Assembly (NCBI GenBank): GCA_963749675.1
Contig: CAVVNT010000004.1
Location: 62,001-126,000, forward strand
Reading direction: 5' to 3'
DNA: 64,000 nucleotides
Origin: Roseitranquillus sp963749675
GTDB taxonomy: Bacteria > Pseudomonadota > Alphaproteobacteria > Rhodobacterales > Rhodobacteraceae
Below, piece by piece: positions 1-8,905 of this stretch. The notes under the pieces are model-generated. The model saw only the letters and a program-made list of their open reading frames with translations, was not told the origin of the DNA and made no database searches. How positions within the stretch are numbered: the stretch's first letter is position 1; each line of letters begins with the position of its first letter. A program made the translations under genes and the position numbers.

Positions 1-577
1 AGTCTTGTCGAAGAGGTAGTCCTGAAAGTTGTAGGGATTGACCGCCGGTGCTGTCATGGCTTTCCGCAAGTCGGAGTCCAGCGGCGGGTTCTTCCGCAGC
101 CGCGGATCGTGGAAGCAGGAGTTCACGACGTCGAGGCAAAAGCCGTCGAGGCCACGGTTCAGCGATAGGCGGAGTACATCCAGCACCGCGTCCTGCACCT
201 CGGGGTTATGGAAATTCAGGTTCGGCTGCTCAGGCAGGAAATTGCGCGAGTAGTACTGCATCCGCTCCACGTCCCGTTCCCGCGAGGAGCCGCCGAAAAC
301 GCTGAGCCATTTGCTGGGCGGCGTGCCATCAGACCGGGCGTCGGCCCAGATCTCGGCGGTGTGCGAAAGGACCAGGTCGATCAGCATCTTGAGGCCGAGG
401 CCATGGCCGCGCTCGACCAGCGAGTCGAAGTCGTTAAGCGTGCCCAGGGTCGTCATTGTTACCGTCCTGAAAGGAGCGCGGGTAGATCTGGTAGATCACC
501 GCCCCGCGCCACCAATCCGGACCGACGGTCGACGACGCGGACTCGGCTGCCCCTCGCGGGCCCCAATGGCGCGTCAT
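1..577 (-). pseudogene. aglA: Alpha-glucosidase (GH13, AglA-type) remnant, cut by window edge
   Basis: Reading the minus strand from an ATG at 577 gives the start of a GH13 oligo-alpha-glucosidase: a conserved N-terminal stretch containing WWRGAVIYQIYPRSFQDG. The reading frame then stops near 430, and the homologous text resumes in another frame as GTLNDFD. The roughly 45 residues that normally lie between are missing. A second gap of about 25 residues follows IDLVLSHT, joining it directly to the WADA segment. Further on, the GFRLD nucleophile motif reads GFCLD and two tryptophans expected after VFGGS are arginines, so conserved residues have been lost as well. Position directly behind aglG fits the last gene of an aglEFGA operon. 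The deletions and missense changes together point to genuine decay. The 3' part lies outside the window. Confidence 0.8.
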
Positions 578-587
578 CAAGCTTCCG

Positions 588-1747
588 TCACTTCACCGAG
601 CCGGCCAAGAGGCCCCGCACGAGGTAGCGCTGCATCGTGAAGAACACGAGCAGCGGCACCGCTATCGAGACAAAGGCCGCCGTCGCGAGGATGCCCCAGT
701 CGCCGCCACGCGAACCGAGCAGATCGTCGGCGATCTTGACGGTCATTACCTTGGCCTCGTCCGCCGATGGCAGGAACACCTTCGCCACCAGCAGATCGTT
801 CCACGTCCACAGGAACTGGAAGATTGCAAAGGCCGCAAGCGCCGGAAAGCTGAGCGGCAGCACGATCTTGGTGAAGACCTCGAAATCGGTGGCGCCATCG
901 ACCTTTGCGCTTTCGATGATGTCACGCGGCAGTCCGACCATGTAGTTCCGCAGCAGATAGACCGCGAGCGGCATGCCGAACGCCGTATGCGCTAGCCAGA
1001 TCCCGAGAAAACTCTGGCCTATCCCGATACGGTTGTGAAGCTGCAGCATCGGCACAAGAGCAAGTTGCAACGGCACGACGAGAAGTGCGACGACTGCGGC
1101 GATGAGAACTCCCCTGCCCTGGAAAATCCATCCAGGCCAGCGCGTATGCCGCGAAGGCCGCGATCAGGATCGGGATGATCGTCGCAGGGACCGTCACGGT
1201 CAGCGTGTTGATGAACGCCTGATCCATGTTATCGGCAGTCAGCACCGTTCGGTAATTGTCGAGCGAGAATTCCGGCGGCGTCTCAGCGATGAAGTAGATG
1301 CGCGGGCCCCGGCTGCCCGGGTCCTCCGTCGTCGTGTAGGTGTAGTCGCCATTCGTTTCGACGACGAGCGTCGCGCCGTCATCGAGCTCGGCGACCTGAC
1401 CGGCGGGATAGGCGCCAGGGGCGCGGCCGCTGTCGCCGAAGGCAGCGATGCCGCCGCCGCCGCCCTCACCCATCTGCGCGACGACTTCCTCGTCCTCGAA
1501 GATGTTGCCGGTCAGGACGTAGACGTCGCCGTCCAGGGTCGCGCCCTCGGCCGACGCGCGACCTCGGAACGCCTGCTCCACCGGGAACGGCGCCATCCAC
1601 CAGCCCGAACTCCGAGATCTGGTCGCGATCGCGGAAGGACGAGACGAAAAGGCCGATCGTGGGGACGAGCCAAAGTAGCACCAGAATGATGACCGTAAGG
1701 TTGACGGCCCAGGTGAGATGAGACTTGGTGCCTGCAATATTGTCCAT
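588..1747 (-). CDS. aglG: Alpha-glucoside ABC transporter permease AglG (frameshifted as read)
   Basis: Inner-membrane permease of a CUT1-type sugar importer. The N-terminal frame from ATG 1747 carries the first membrane helix (VNLTVIILVLLWLVPTIGLF). It must shift near 1607-1611 (GAGTTC where GAGTC keeps frame) into a frame holding the large periplasmic insertion characteristic of AglG. It shifts again near 1111-1118 into the final frame, which contains the remaining helices and the EAA loop (IIESAKVDGATDFEVF). Both changes equal one extra base; removing them gives about 385 residues, the usual AglG length. It starts 12 bases after aglF and ends 10 bases before aglA. No other damage is visible, so the two indels may be sequence errors. 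Confidence 0.85.
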
Positions 1748-1759
1748 TCTGCCTCTCCC

Positions 1760-2737
1760 TCAGCGCAGTTCTTTGCGCGCTTGGACGATGTTCCAGATCA
1801 TCACCGGCGAGACGATGACCATGATGACAAAGGCGACCGCGGTCGCGCGCCCGTCGTCGCGGAACATGAATTGCATCATGTAACTAGGCAGGATCTCGGT
1901 ATCGAAGTTCCCGCCGGTCATGGCGTAGACTATATCGAAGACCTTGAGCACCAGGATCGTAATCGTGGTCCAGACCACGACGATCGTGCCCATGATCTGC
2001 GGCACCTTGATCTGGAAGAAGATCTGGAAAGGATTAGCGCCGTCGACGATCGCGGCCTCGACCGTCTCCTCGGGGATACCTCGAAGCGCGGCCGAGAGGA
2101 TGACCATCGCGAAGCCGGTCTGAATCCAGACCAGGATCACCATGAGGAAGAAGTTGTTCCAGAATGGAATCTGCAGCGGATCCACTGACGCCATGCCGAG
2201 GAAGTCGCGGAACGCGTTGATCATCCCGATGTTGGGGTCGTTGGCGTAGACGAACTTCCAGATGAGCGAGGCGCCGACAAAGCTGATCGCCATCGGCATG
2301 AAGATAAGCGACTTCGCGATGTTGCCCCAGGAGAGCCGGTCGGTCAGCTGTGCGATGATCAGCCCGAGGAAGGTCGACGCCGCCGGCACGAAGATCGCCC
2401 ACAGGATGTTGTTGAAGAAGGCAACGCGGAACGCCTCGGACCCGAACAGCGTCGCGTAGTTGCCCAGCCCGATGAACTCGTCGCCAGAGCGGTTGAACAG
2501 CGAGCGCCAGAACGAGCCGACCACCGGATAGGCAAGGTAGAGGCCGAGCGCGAAGATCGCGGGAAACAGGAACAGCCAGGGGCGAAGCATCGTCGCTCGG
2601 TTGATGTTGCGCGAGATGTTGGGCCCCCGTGCGGGGAAGATGACCTTATCGACGAGGAGATTCGAGAAGTAGAAGTACCCAATACAGCCGCCGACACCGA
2701 CAATGATCGTGATGATCCCCTGGACGATCGGGTTCAT
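1760..2737 (-). CDS. aglF: Alpha-glucoside ABC transporter permease AglF
   Basis: Inner-membrane permease, partner of AglG in a CUT1 family (MalF-like) importer for alpha-glucosides such as sucrose, maltose or trehalose. The 325-residue protein has an N-terminal helix, a cluster of hydrophobic segments, and the EAA signature for contact with the ATPase near residue 230 (EAAIVDGANPFQIFFQIKVP). The frame is intact. It lies between the binding-protein gene aglE and aglG in the conserved order aglE-F-G-A. The ATPase gene (aglK) is not inside this window and should lie to the left if the operon is complete. Confidence 0.9.
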   Translation of the reverse strand: MNPIVQGIITIIVGVGGCIGYFYFSNLLVDKVIFPARGPNISRNINRATMLRPWLFLFPAIFALGLYLAYPVVGSFWRSLFNRSGDEFIGLGNYATLFGSEAFRVAFFNNILWAIFVPAASTFLGLIIAQLTDRLSWGNIAKSLIFMPMAISFVGASLIWKFVYANDPNIGMINAFRDFLGMASVDPLQIPFWNNFFLMVILVWIQTGFAMVILSAALRGIPEETVEAAIVDGANPFQIFFQIKVPQIMGTIVVVWTTITILVLKVFDIVYAMTGGNFDTEILPSYMMQFMFRDDGRATAVAFVIMVIVSPVMIWNIVQARKELR

Positions 2738-2766
2738 CGCGCATCCTCCCTATCCTGTTTCCCTTT

Positions 2767-2793
2767 GGCCCTCCCCGCCGGAGCGGGAGGGCC
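2767..2793 (-). terminator. Stem-loop between aglE and aglF (processing or attenuation site)
   Basis: A perfect 9-base inverted repeat, GGCCCTCCC and GGGAGGGCC, is separated by 9 bases that can pair further with one bulge. It lies in the 101-base gap after the aglE stop and before aglF. There is no T-run, so it is not a classic intrinsic terminator. In binding-protein-dependent sugar importers a hairpin at this position commonly keeps the binding-protein transcript in excess over the permease transcripts. That role is inferred from position. Confidence 0.55.
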
Positions 2794-2838
2794 CGAACGT
2801 TTCGGGGGCCAGGCCTTCGCCGCTTGGCCCCGAGATCG

Positions 2839-4191
2839 TCACTGAATGCTGTCCCAGCGCTGCTGGATGCTCGCGGCGACCTCCTCCGCAGGTTCGCCGG
2901 TCGTGAAGTCGACCATGCCCGACCAGAACGCGTTTGCCCCGATCTCGCCCGGCATCAGGTCGGACGCGTCGAAGCGGAACGTCGTGGCCTCGGTCAGGAT
3001 CTCGTTGAGATTTCGCTGCACGTCGCTTGGGAACACCTCGGTATTCGCCTCGGTGTAGGGCGTGAGGAAGCCGGACTGCGCCATCCAGATCTCGTGCGCG
3101 ATCGGCGTCTTGAGGAACTCGATGAACGCGCGCGCGGCATCGCTGTCGTTGGTGATGCCGAACATCGTTCCGGCGCCCAGCACGGGGCGGCCCAGATCCT
3201 CGCTCTCGTAGGCAGGCAGGTAGAAGAAGTCGACGTCCTCTCCGACGACCGTGCCTTCGGGGAAGAAGGTCGGGATGAACGTCGCCTGCTTGAGCATGTA
3301 GCACTCGGGCGGGAACTCGAAGAGCCCGGAAGGGCTGTCGCGGAAGTCGGTCGTAGCCGCCGCGTTGCGGCCGCCGGCCACGCGACCGTCCTCGAGGAAG
3401 TAGCCGTATTCCTCGATAGCCCTGACCACCGCGGGGTCGTCGAACGGAATCTCGTTCGTCACCCACTGGTCATACGTCTCGGGCGAGGCGGTACGCAGCA
3501 TCATGTCCTCGACCCAGTCGGTCGCGGGCCAGCCCGTCGCGGCGCCGGACCCCAGGCCGATGCACCACGGCGTCTCACCGTCGTCGACGATCTGCTCTGT
3601 CAGCTCCTTCAGCTCCTCGAAGGTCTCGGGAACCTGGTAGCCCGCCTCATCGAAGGCTTCGGGAACGTACCAGACAACCGATTTCACGTCGATCTTGTAA
3701 GGGAAGACGAAAAGCTGCTCCTCGCCGTCCGGCCCTGCGTAGGTGGCGAGGTCCACCCAGCTGTCTCCGGCAGCGTAGTTCTCGCGGATCCACTCGCCCG
3801 TCGCTTCGTCCAGAGGGGCGAGCTGCCCGCGGCTGGCGAGGTCCGAGGCAAGGCCCGGCTGCGGGAAGACCGCGATGTTCGGGGCCGAGCCGGCCTCGGT
3901 CGAGATGACGATGTCCTGCTCGAAGCTGTCGGAGCCTGAATAGTTCACGGTCGCGCCCGTCGCCTCGGCGAAGTAGGCGATGACGCTGCTGAAGAGGTCG
4001 TTGTCTGCCCCCGTCCACGGCCCGGACATCTCGAGCGTCTGACCGCTGAGATCGTAGTTCGACGCGAATTCCTCAAAGCTCTGCCAGTTGAACGCGTCAT
4101 CCTCCCCGACCGGAAACTTCAAGTCCTGGGCCTGGGTGGCGGAGATCGAAACGGCCAGAATGGCTGCGCTGGAATACAGCACACGTCGCAT
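2839..4191 (-). CDS. aglE: Alpha-glucoside ABC transporter substrate-binding protein AglE
   Basis: Periplasmic solute-binding protein, 450 residues, typical for AglE (CUT1, SBP family 1). The start at 4191 follows GAGGATAGTC on the minus strand, giving a signal peptide (MRRVLYSSAAILAVSISATQAQ) with an Ala-X-Ala-like cleavage region. The mature protein contains the conserved blocks LEMSGPWTGADNDLF and, near the C-terminus, IGANAFWSGMVDFTTG. Frame intact. First gene of the minus-strand agl operon, divergent from glucokinase. No LacI-type regulator (aglR) is adjacent in this window, although one usually neighbours this operon. Confidence 0.9.
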   Translation of the reverse strand: MRRVLYSSAAILAVSISATQAQDLKFPVGEDDAFNWQSFEEFASNYDLSGQTLEMSGPWTGADNDLFSSVIAYFAEATGATVNYSGSDSFEQDIVISTEAGSAPNIAVFPQPGLASDLASRGQLAPLDEATGEWIRENYAAGDSWVDLATYAGPDGEEQLFVFPYKIDVKSVVWYVPEAFDEAGYQVPETFEELKELTEQIVDDGETPWCIGLGSGAATGWPATDWVEDMMLRTASPETYDQWVTNEIPFDDPAVVRAIEEYGYFLEDGRVAGGRNAAATTDFRDSPSGLFEFPPECYMLKQATFIPTFFPEGTVVGEDVDFFYLPAYESEDLGRPVLGAGTMFGITNDSDAARAFIEFLKTPIAHEIWMAQSGFLTPYTEANTEVFPSDVQRNLNEILTEATTFRFDASDLMPGEIGANAFWSGMVDFTTGEPAEEVAASIQQRWDSIQ

Positions 4192-4514
4192 GACTATCCT
4201 CCCGTTGACGTGCGCACGAACGGCGCACTCGGTTTGTGCCGGCCCGGATCCGGCCGACTTGCATCGATATGTAGGACCCTCTGCGAAGCCTTCCCGTCTG
4301 TCAACGCGGTCCGAGCCGGCGGCAGCGGCAAGGGAATTCGGGCTTTGACCCCCTCGGCGGGCGTGTTTACCAATTGGCCTGTGCGACGCTTTTCATCGAG
4401 AGGGTGCATGCGCGAGACACGGCATGATCCAGCGACTGCACGCCTCCCTGGCGCGACGGTGGCTGCTTACCGAAATGGCGCGTTTTTCCCGGCTTCGGTG
4501 CGGGAACGGGCGTC
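4192..4514. promoter_or_regulatory. Divergent control region between aglE and glk
   Basis: A 323-base stretch without a convincing gene lies between the divergent aglE and glk starts, so promoters for both should be here. Three short palindromes are visible: CGTGCGCACG at 4209-4218 (in the aglE leader), CCGGATCCGG around 4251-4260, and CCAATTGG near 4371. Any could be an operator, but none matches a motif I can name with confidence. No tRNA or clear terminator was seen. Confidence 0.35.
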
Positions 4515-5498
4515 TTGAGCGCTTCGGAACATCTTGTCGCCGACCTCGGCGGTACGAACATGCGCGTTGCTCTCGCGCGCGGCACGATGGTCGAGATCGA
4601 CACGATCAGGCGCTACCGGAATGCCGAGCATTCCGACATCGGTTCGGTGCTGCGCACCTATCTGGACGAGACGAGGCCGGGACCTTTGCAAGGCGCCTGC
4701 ATCGCGATCGCCGGCCCCGTGCGCGAGTCGGCCGGGCATCTGACCAACCTTGACTGGATGGTCGACCGGGAGATCGTGGGCGCGGCGACAGGCGCCACTA
4801 CGATCGCGGTTCTCAACGACCTGCAGGCGCAGGGTCACGCTATCGGCCACATCGACCCGGCGAACGAGACGGTGATCCGGGAGGGCGACGCCGCGGGTAC
4901 GCAGGCCGCAAAGCTGGTGATCGGCGTCGGAACAGGCTTCAACGCCGCACCGGTCTTCGACACCTCCGACGGTCGGTACGTTCCGCCATCGGAAGCGGGA
5001 CATGCGAGCCTGCCTGTAGGCGACGAGGCCGAATTCCGCCTTGCGCACTACGTCGCGCGAACGCACGGCTTCCCGTCGGTCGAGGAAGTTCTGTCGGGAC
5101 GCGGGATCGAGAGGGTCTACTCCTGGCTCGGAGACGAGGCGGACGATCCGGCGAGCGCCACTGCGGCCGAGATTCTCGCGGCGGCGGAGTCCGGATCCGA
5201 CCCGCGGGCGGAGGCGGCGATGCGGCAGTTCGTGAGGGTTCTCGGCACCGTCGCAGGCAACCTCGCCCTGATGTATCTTCCGTTTGGCGGCATCCATCTG
5301 GCCGGCGGCGTTGCGCGCCAATTCGGCCCCTGGCTTGGCAGGATGGGCTTCGAAGAGGCATTCTGCGCCAAGGGCCGATTCTCAGATTTCATGCTGCAGT
5401 TCCCGGTCGCTGTCATCAATGACGACTATTCCGCCTTGACGGGGTGCGCGGCTCACCTGACCCAGCTTACGCCGAACGCCGAAAAAGGCTCGGCGTAA
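4515..5498 (+). CDS. glk: Glucokinase
   Basis: ATP-dependent glucokinase of the bacterial Glk family (not ROK), 327 residues, phosphorylating cytoplasmic glucose to glucose 6-phosphate. The phosphate-binding motif LVADLGGTNMRVAL is at residues 7-20, the sugar-binding region includes LTNLDW and VLNDLQAQ, and the adenosine region includes GVGTGFNAA and the glycine-rich LAGGVARQ near residue 260. The best start is TTG at 4515; no ATG precedes the GGTN motif closely. Divergence from the alpha-glucoside import operon suggests it handles glucose released from imported glucosides. Confidence 0.85.
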   Translation: MSASEHLVADLGGTNMRVALARGTMVEIDTIRRYRNAEHSDIGSVLRTYLDETRPGPLQGACIAIAGPVRESAGHLTNLDWMVDREIVGAATGATTIAVLNDLQAQGHAIGHIDPANETVIREGDAAGTQAAKLVIGVGTGFNAAPVFDTSDGRYVPPSEAGHASLPVGDEAEFRLAHYVARTHGFPSVEEVLSGRGIERVYSWLGDEADDPASATAAEILAAAESGSDPRAEAAMRQFVRVLGTVAGNLALMYLPFGGIHLAGGVARQFGPWLGRMGFEEAFCAKGRFSDFMLQFPVAVINDDYSALTGCAAHLTQLTPNAEKGSA

Positions 5499-5561
5499 CT
5501 CAGCCTTAACGTTCCGCCCTCTATCGATCCGCGCATCCAAAGACGCGGTTGGGGGAGCTTC

Positions 5562-5876
5562 ATGCCAGCGAGCAAGGGTCGGACGACCACGACGTCGAAA
5601 GCGAAGAAGATCAGGCTGGCGTCGAAACTCGATCAGAACGCGACGATCGAGTTGGTCCGGCAACTGCGGGAGTGCCGCGGCGCCGACCTTGGCCTCGACG
5701 CAAGCGGCACGACGCATATCGGAACCCTCGCCGTGCAGGCAATCCTCTCCGCGGCGCGTTCCTGGGCCAAGGACGGCCGCAAGCTGACCCTCGTGAACGT
5801 CCCCGACATCTGCGTCGATCAGCTTGGCCTGCTTGGCTTCCACCCTGAAAAACTCGTCGAAGGAGCCTCGTCATGA
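5562..5876 (+). CDS. STAS-domain protein, first gene of chemotaxis operon
   Basis: A 104-residue cytoplasmic protein with a STAS fold (SpoIIAA-like), a family of small phosphorylation or nucleotide-dependent regulatory domains. After a short basic N-terminus, the segment LGLDASGTTHIGTLAVQAIL around residues 45-64 corresponds to the STAS loop that carries the regulatory Ser/Thr, followed by LTLVNVP. The start ATG at 5562 has a strong GGGGGAG site. Its stop overlaps the cheY start by four bases, so it is translationally coupled to the che genes. A STAS gene ahead of cheY-cheA is a recurring arrangement in alphaproteobacterial che clusters; its exact role is not known to me. Confidence 0.8.
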   Translation: MPASKGRTTTTSKAKKIRLASKLDQNATIELVRQLRECRGADLGLDASGTTHIGTLAVQAILSAARSWAKDGRKLTLVNVPDICVDQLGLLGFHPEKLVEGASS

Positions 5877-6238
5877 GCCGTACGGTTCTCGCGGTCGATG
5901 ACAGCCGCACGATGCGCGACATGCTGTGCCTAGCCCTTACGCAGGCCGGCATCGACGCACATTTCGCGGAGGATGGCATACACGGTCTCGAGGTTCTCGA
6001 GGATTTGGCCCCCGACGTCATCATCACCGACATCAACATGCCCAGGATGGACGGCTTCGGCTTCATCGACGCGGTGCGCAACAGCGATCGCTATCGCGGC
6101 GTTCCCATCCTCGTCCTGACGACGGAAAGCGGCGACGACCTGAAGCGTCGCGCCCGCAATGCCGGCGCCACCGGCTGGATCGTCAAGCCCTTCGATCCCG
6201 CCAAGCTGGTGCGCGCGATCGACATGGTTGCAGCCTGA
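5873..6238 (+). CDS. cheY: Chemotaxis response regulator CheY
   Basis: Single-domain receiver, 121 residues, the CheA-phosphorylated messenger that controls the flagellar motor or acts as a phosphate sink. Acidic pocket D9-D10 (AVDDSRTM), phospho-acceptor D53 (IITDINMPRMDG), the conserved Thr region LTTESG, and the Lys-Pro pair in IVKPFD are all present. Start ATG overlaps the upstream STAS gene stop by four bases, and cheA follows after 10 bases. A second cheY lies at the other end of the operon, as is common when one acts as sink. Confidence 0.92.
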   Translation: MSRTVLAVDDSRTMRDMLCLALTQAGIDAHFAEDGIHGLEVLEDLAPDVIITDINMPRMDGFGFIDAVRNSDRYRGVPILVLTTESGDDLKRRARNAGATGWIVKPFDPAKLVRAIDMVAA

Positions 6239-6248
6239 GGAGCGCGCG

Positions 6249-8432
6249 ATGTCCGACCCGATGCAGGAAATTCGCGCCTCTTTCTTCCTCGAGTGCGAGG
6301 AGTTGCTCGAGGCCATGCAGGATGGCTTGCAGGTGCTCGAGGACGCGGAAGACGACGTCGAGACGATCAACGTCGTCTTCCGCGCGGTACACTCCATCAA
6401 GGGGGGCGCGGGGGCGTTCGGCCTCGACGACCTCGTCGCCTTTGCCCACAGCTTCGAGACCGCGCTGGACGGCGTGCGTTCCGGGTCGATCTCGGTCGAC
6501 GACGAGGCGCTGAAGCTCTTCTTTCAGTGTGGCGACGTTCTCGCCGACCACGTCCGCGCGGCGCGCGATGAAGAGCCCTTGAATCCGGAGCGGTACTCCC
6601 GCGTCCTGGCGGCGCTGACCGAGATTTCGGGCGACGAGGCGGACGAAGAGGCCGACCTCTCGGATTTCCAGCCGATGGCGCTCTCGCTCGATCTCCCGAT
6701 CCTGAGCGACGACGACACGTCGCTGCCCGATCTCGGCGACTTTGGCACCGCACCGAGCGTGACGCCCGGCTGGAACATCCGCTTCGCTCCGAACGACGAC
6801 CTCTACGCGTCGGGCAACGAGCCGCTCTATCTCTTCCGCGCGCTCCGTGATCTCGGAGACCTCTCGCTCGGTCCCAATACCGACTGCATCCCTGATCTCG
6901 AAGAGCTGGAGCCCACGGCGGCCTACCTGTCGTGGTCCGCGCATCTGGTGACGGAGGAGTCGGAATCCGCCATCCGCGAGGTCTTCGAGTTCGTGGAAGA
7001 TGTCTGCGAGCTGGAAATCACGCAGGAAGCCCCCACGCACGAGGACGACGATCTTCCCGCAATGCCCGACATGACCGAGGCGCCGGCCATCGTGCCGACG
7101 GAAGCCGCGCCGCACTCGACGGCAGGAGCTGTTCCGCAACTGGAGGCGGTCGCCGAGACTCTGCCCGAAGCTGGATGCATGAAGGATGACGGCGCAGTTG
7201 CCGAGAAAAGAACCGTCGCCACACCGAAGGCGACTGTTCGCGTCGATCTCGAACGGATCGACCGGTTGGTGAACCTCGTCGGCGAATTGGTTATCAACCA
7301 GGCTATGCTGGCGCAGTCCGTGGCAGAGGCGGGGGTTCCGTCGAACTCTCCCGTCACGACCGGTCTCGACGAGTTCCTGCAGCTCACGCGCGACATCCAG
7401 GAAAGCGTGATGATGATCCGGGCGCAGCCCGTGAAATCGCTGTTCCAGCGGATGGGCCGGATCGTGCGGGAATCCGCCGCCGCGGTCGGCAAGGACGTGC
7501 GCCTCAAGACGGACGGGGACGCCACCGAGATCGACAAGACCGTCATCGAGCTCCTCGCCGAGCCGCTGACGCACATGATCCGCAATGCCGTCGATCACGG
7601 TCTGGAAAAGACCGCAGACCGCGTCGTCGCGGGCAAGCCCGAGCAGGGGGTCGTCACACTGACAGCCGGCCACCGATCAGGCCGCGTCGTCATCGAGATC
7701 GCGGACGACGGTGCCGGCATCAATCGCGAGCGCGTCCTGGCGAAGGCCGTCGAGAAGGGCCTTGTATCCGCCGACGCGCAGCTGACCGACGCCGAGATCG
7801 ATAACATCCTCTTCATGCCCGGCTTCTCCACGGCGTCGGCGGTGTCGAACCTGTCGGGTCGCGGCGTGGGCATGGACGTGGTCAAGACCGCCATCACGTC
7901 CCTCGGCGGGCGCATCACGACGACCTCGATGGAAGGGCGTGGCACGTCGTTCTCGATCTCGCTCCCGCTGACGCTCGCGGTTCTGGACGGGATGGTCATC
8001 AAGGTCGAGCAGGAGACGCTGGTCGTGCCGCTGACCGCGATCCAGGAGACGCTGACGCTGACCGGCGACGACATCCGATCGCTCGGCCCCGAAACCCAGG
8101 TCGTCAAGATCCGCGACGCCTTCGTGCCGCTGCTCGATCTCGGCATCGAGCTCGGCTACCGCGAGCCGCTCGACAGCTATGTCGGAACGATCGCGCTCCT
8201 CATCACGCAGGAAGACGGGACACGCATCGCGCTCATCGTGGATGCGATCGAGGATCAGCGGCAAGTCGTCATAAAGGGCCTTCACGACAGCTACGGCCAC
8301 GTCCGCGGCGTGGCTGCGGCGACGATCCTGGGTGACGGGCAGATCGCCCTGATCCTCGACGCCGCCGACCTCGTGGCGAACGCCTCCGGCCGCAGCCGCC
8401 GCTCCTTCCAACCGACCGCTCTCGCAGGATGA
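6249..8432 (+). CDS. cheA: Chemotaxis histidine kinase CheA
   Basis: Cytoplasmic chemotaxis kinase, 727 residues. Order of domains: HPt domain with phosphorylated H48 in AVHSIKGGAGAFG; a long acidic linker (about residues 115-330) that includes a poorly conserved middle region; dimerisation helix from VDLERIDRLVNLVGELVINQ; kinase core with N box LTHMIRNAVDHGLE, G1 IADDGAGI and G2 GRGVGMDVVK; and a C-terminal CheW-like regulatory domain. The start at 6249 is set by GGAG nine bases upstream. Its stop overlaps cheW by four bases. All catalytic blocks are intact. Confidence 0.93.
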   Translation: MSDPMQEIRASFFLECEELLEAMQDGLQVLEDAEDDVETINVVFRAVHSIKGGAGAFGLDDLVAFAHSFETALDGVRSGSISVDDEALKLFFQCGDVLADHVRAARDEEPLNPERYSRVLAALTEISGDEADEEADLSDFQPMALSLDLPILSDDDTSLPDLGDFGTAPSVTPGWNIRFAPNDDLYASGNEPLYLFRALRDLGDLSLGPNTDCIPDLEELEPTAAYLSWSAHLVTEESESAIREVFEFVEDVCELEITQEAPTHEDDDLPAMPDMTEAPAIVPTEAAPHSTAGAVPQLEAVAETLPEAGCMKDDGAVAEKRTVATPKATVRVDLERIDRLVNLVGELVINQAMLAQSVAEAGVPSNSPVTTGLDEFLQLTRDIQESVMMIRAQPVKSLFQRMGRIVRESAAAVGKDVRLKTDGDATEIDKTVIELLAEPLTHMIRNAVDHGLEKTADRVVAGKPEQGVVTLTAGHRSGRVVIEIADDGAGINRERVLAKAVEKGLVSADAQLTDAEIDNILFMPGFSTASAVSNLSGRGVGMDVVKTAITSLGGRITTTSMEGRGTSFSISLPLTLAVLDGMVIKVEQETLVVPLTAIQETLTLTGDDIRSLGPETQVVKIRDAFVPLLDLGIELGYREPLDSYVGTIALLITQEDGTRIALIVDAIEDQRQVVIKGLHDSYGHVRGVAAATILGDGQIALILDAADLVANASGRSRRSFQPTALAG

Positions 8433-8905
8433 CGTCCATGACGAACGAAAAAGAAAAGCGCAGCGACGCGACCGAAGTGGAACTGCTCTCGTTCCGCGTC
8501 GGCGACCAGGAATACAGCGTCGACATCATGTCCGTCCGCGAGATTCGCGGCTGGACCCGCGCGACCTCGCTGCCGCACTCGCCCGCGTACGTGCGCGGCG
8601 TCATCAACCTCCGCGGCACCGTCCTGCCGGTGATCGATCTTGCGCAAAGGCTCGGTCTGCCTTCGGGCGAGCTGACGGATCGCAACGTCATCATCGTCGT
8701 GCATGTGGGCGGCCGCATTGTCGGCCTGCTGGTCGACGCAGTCTCCGACATCCTGTCGATCCCGGAGGAGGAGCTCGCGCCTCCACCGGAACTGGCTGCC
8801 GATCACACGCAGACCTTCATCAACGCACTGACCATCGTGGAAGGACGCATGATCCGGGTCCTCGACCTCGGCGCGGTCATGCCGGCGCTGGACGCCGCCG
8901 CGTGA
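8429..8905 (+). CDS. cheW: Chemotaxis coupling protein CheW
   Basis: Adaptor that links CheA to receptors, 158 residues, one CheW domain (about residues 12-150). Family landmarks are EVELLSFRVGDQEYSVDI, the exposed loop VREIRGWTRATSLPHSPAYV, GVINLRGTVLPVIDL and GLLVDAVSDIL. ATG overlaps the cheA stop; a second in-frame ATG lies at 8438. Its last four bases overlap the GTG start of cheR. No chemoreceptor gene is present in the neighbourhood, so it must couple receptors encoded elsewhere. Confidence 0.93.
   Translation: MTSMTNEKEKRSDATEVELLSFRVGDQEYSVDIMSVREIRGWTRATSLPHSPAYVRGVINLRGTVLPVIDLAQRLGLPSGELTDRNVIIVVHVGGRIVGLLVDAVSDILSIPEEELAPPPELAADHTQTFINALTIVEGRMIRVLDLGAVMPALDAAA

Noticed and set aside
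2824..3939. A 371-codon plus-strand frame opposite aglE
   Set aside because: No homology by eye; aglE has a signal peptide, RBS and family blocks.
6183..7673. A 496-codon minus-strand frame opposite cheA
   Set aside because: Antisense to a clearly conserved gene, no domain, composition typical of a codon-bias shadow.
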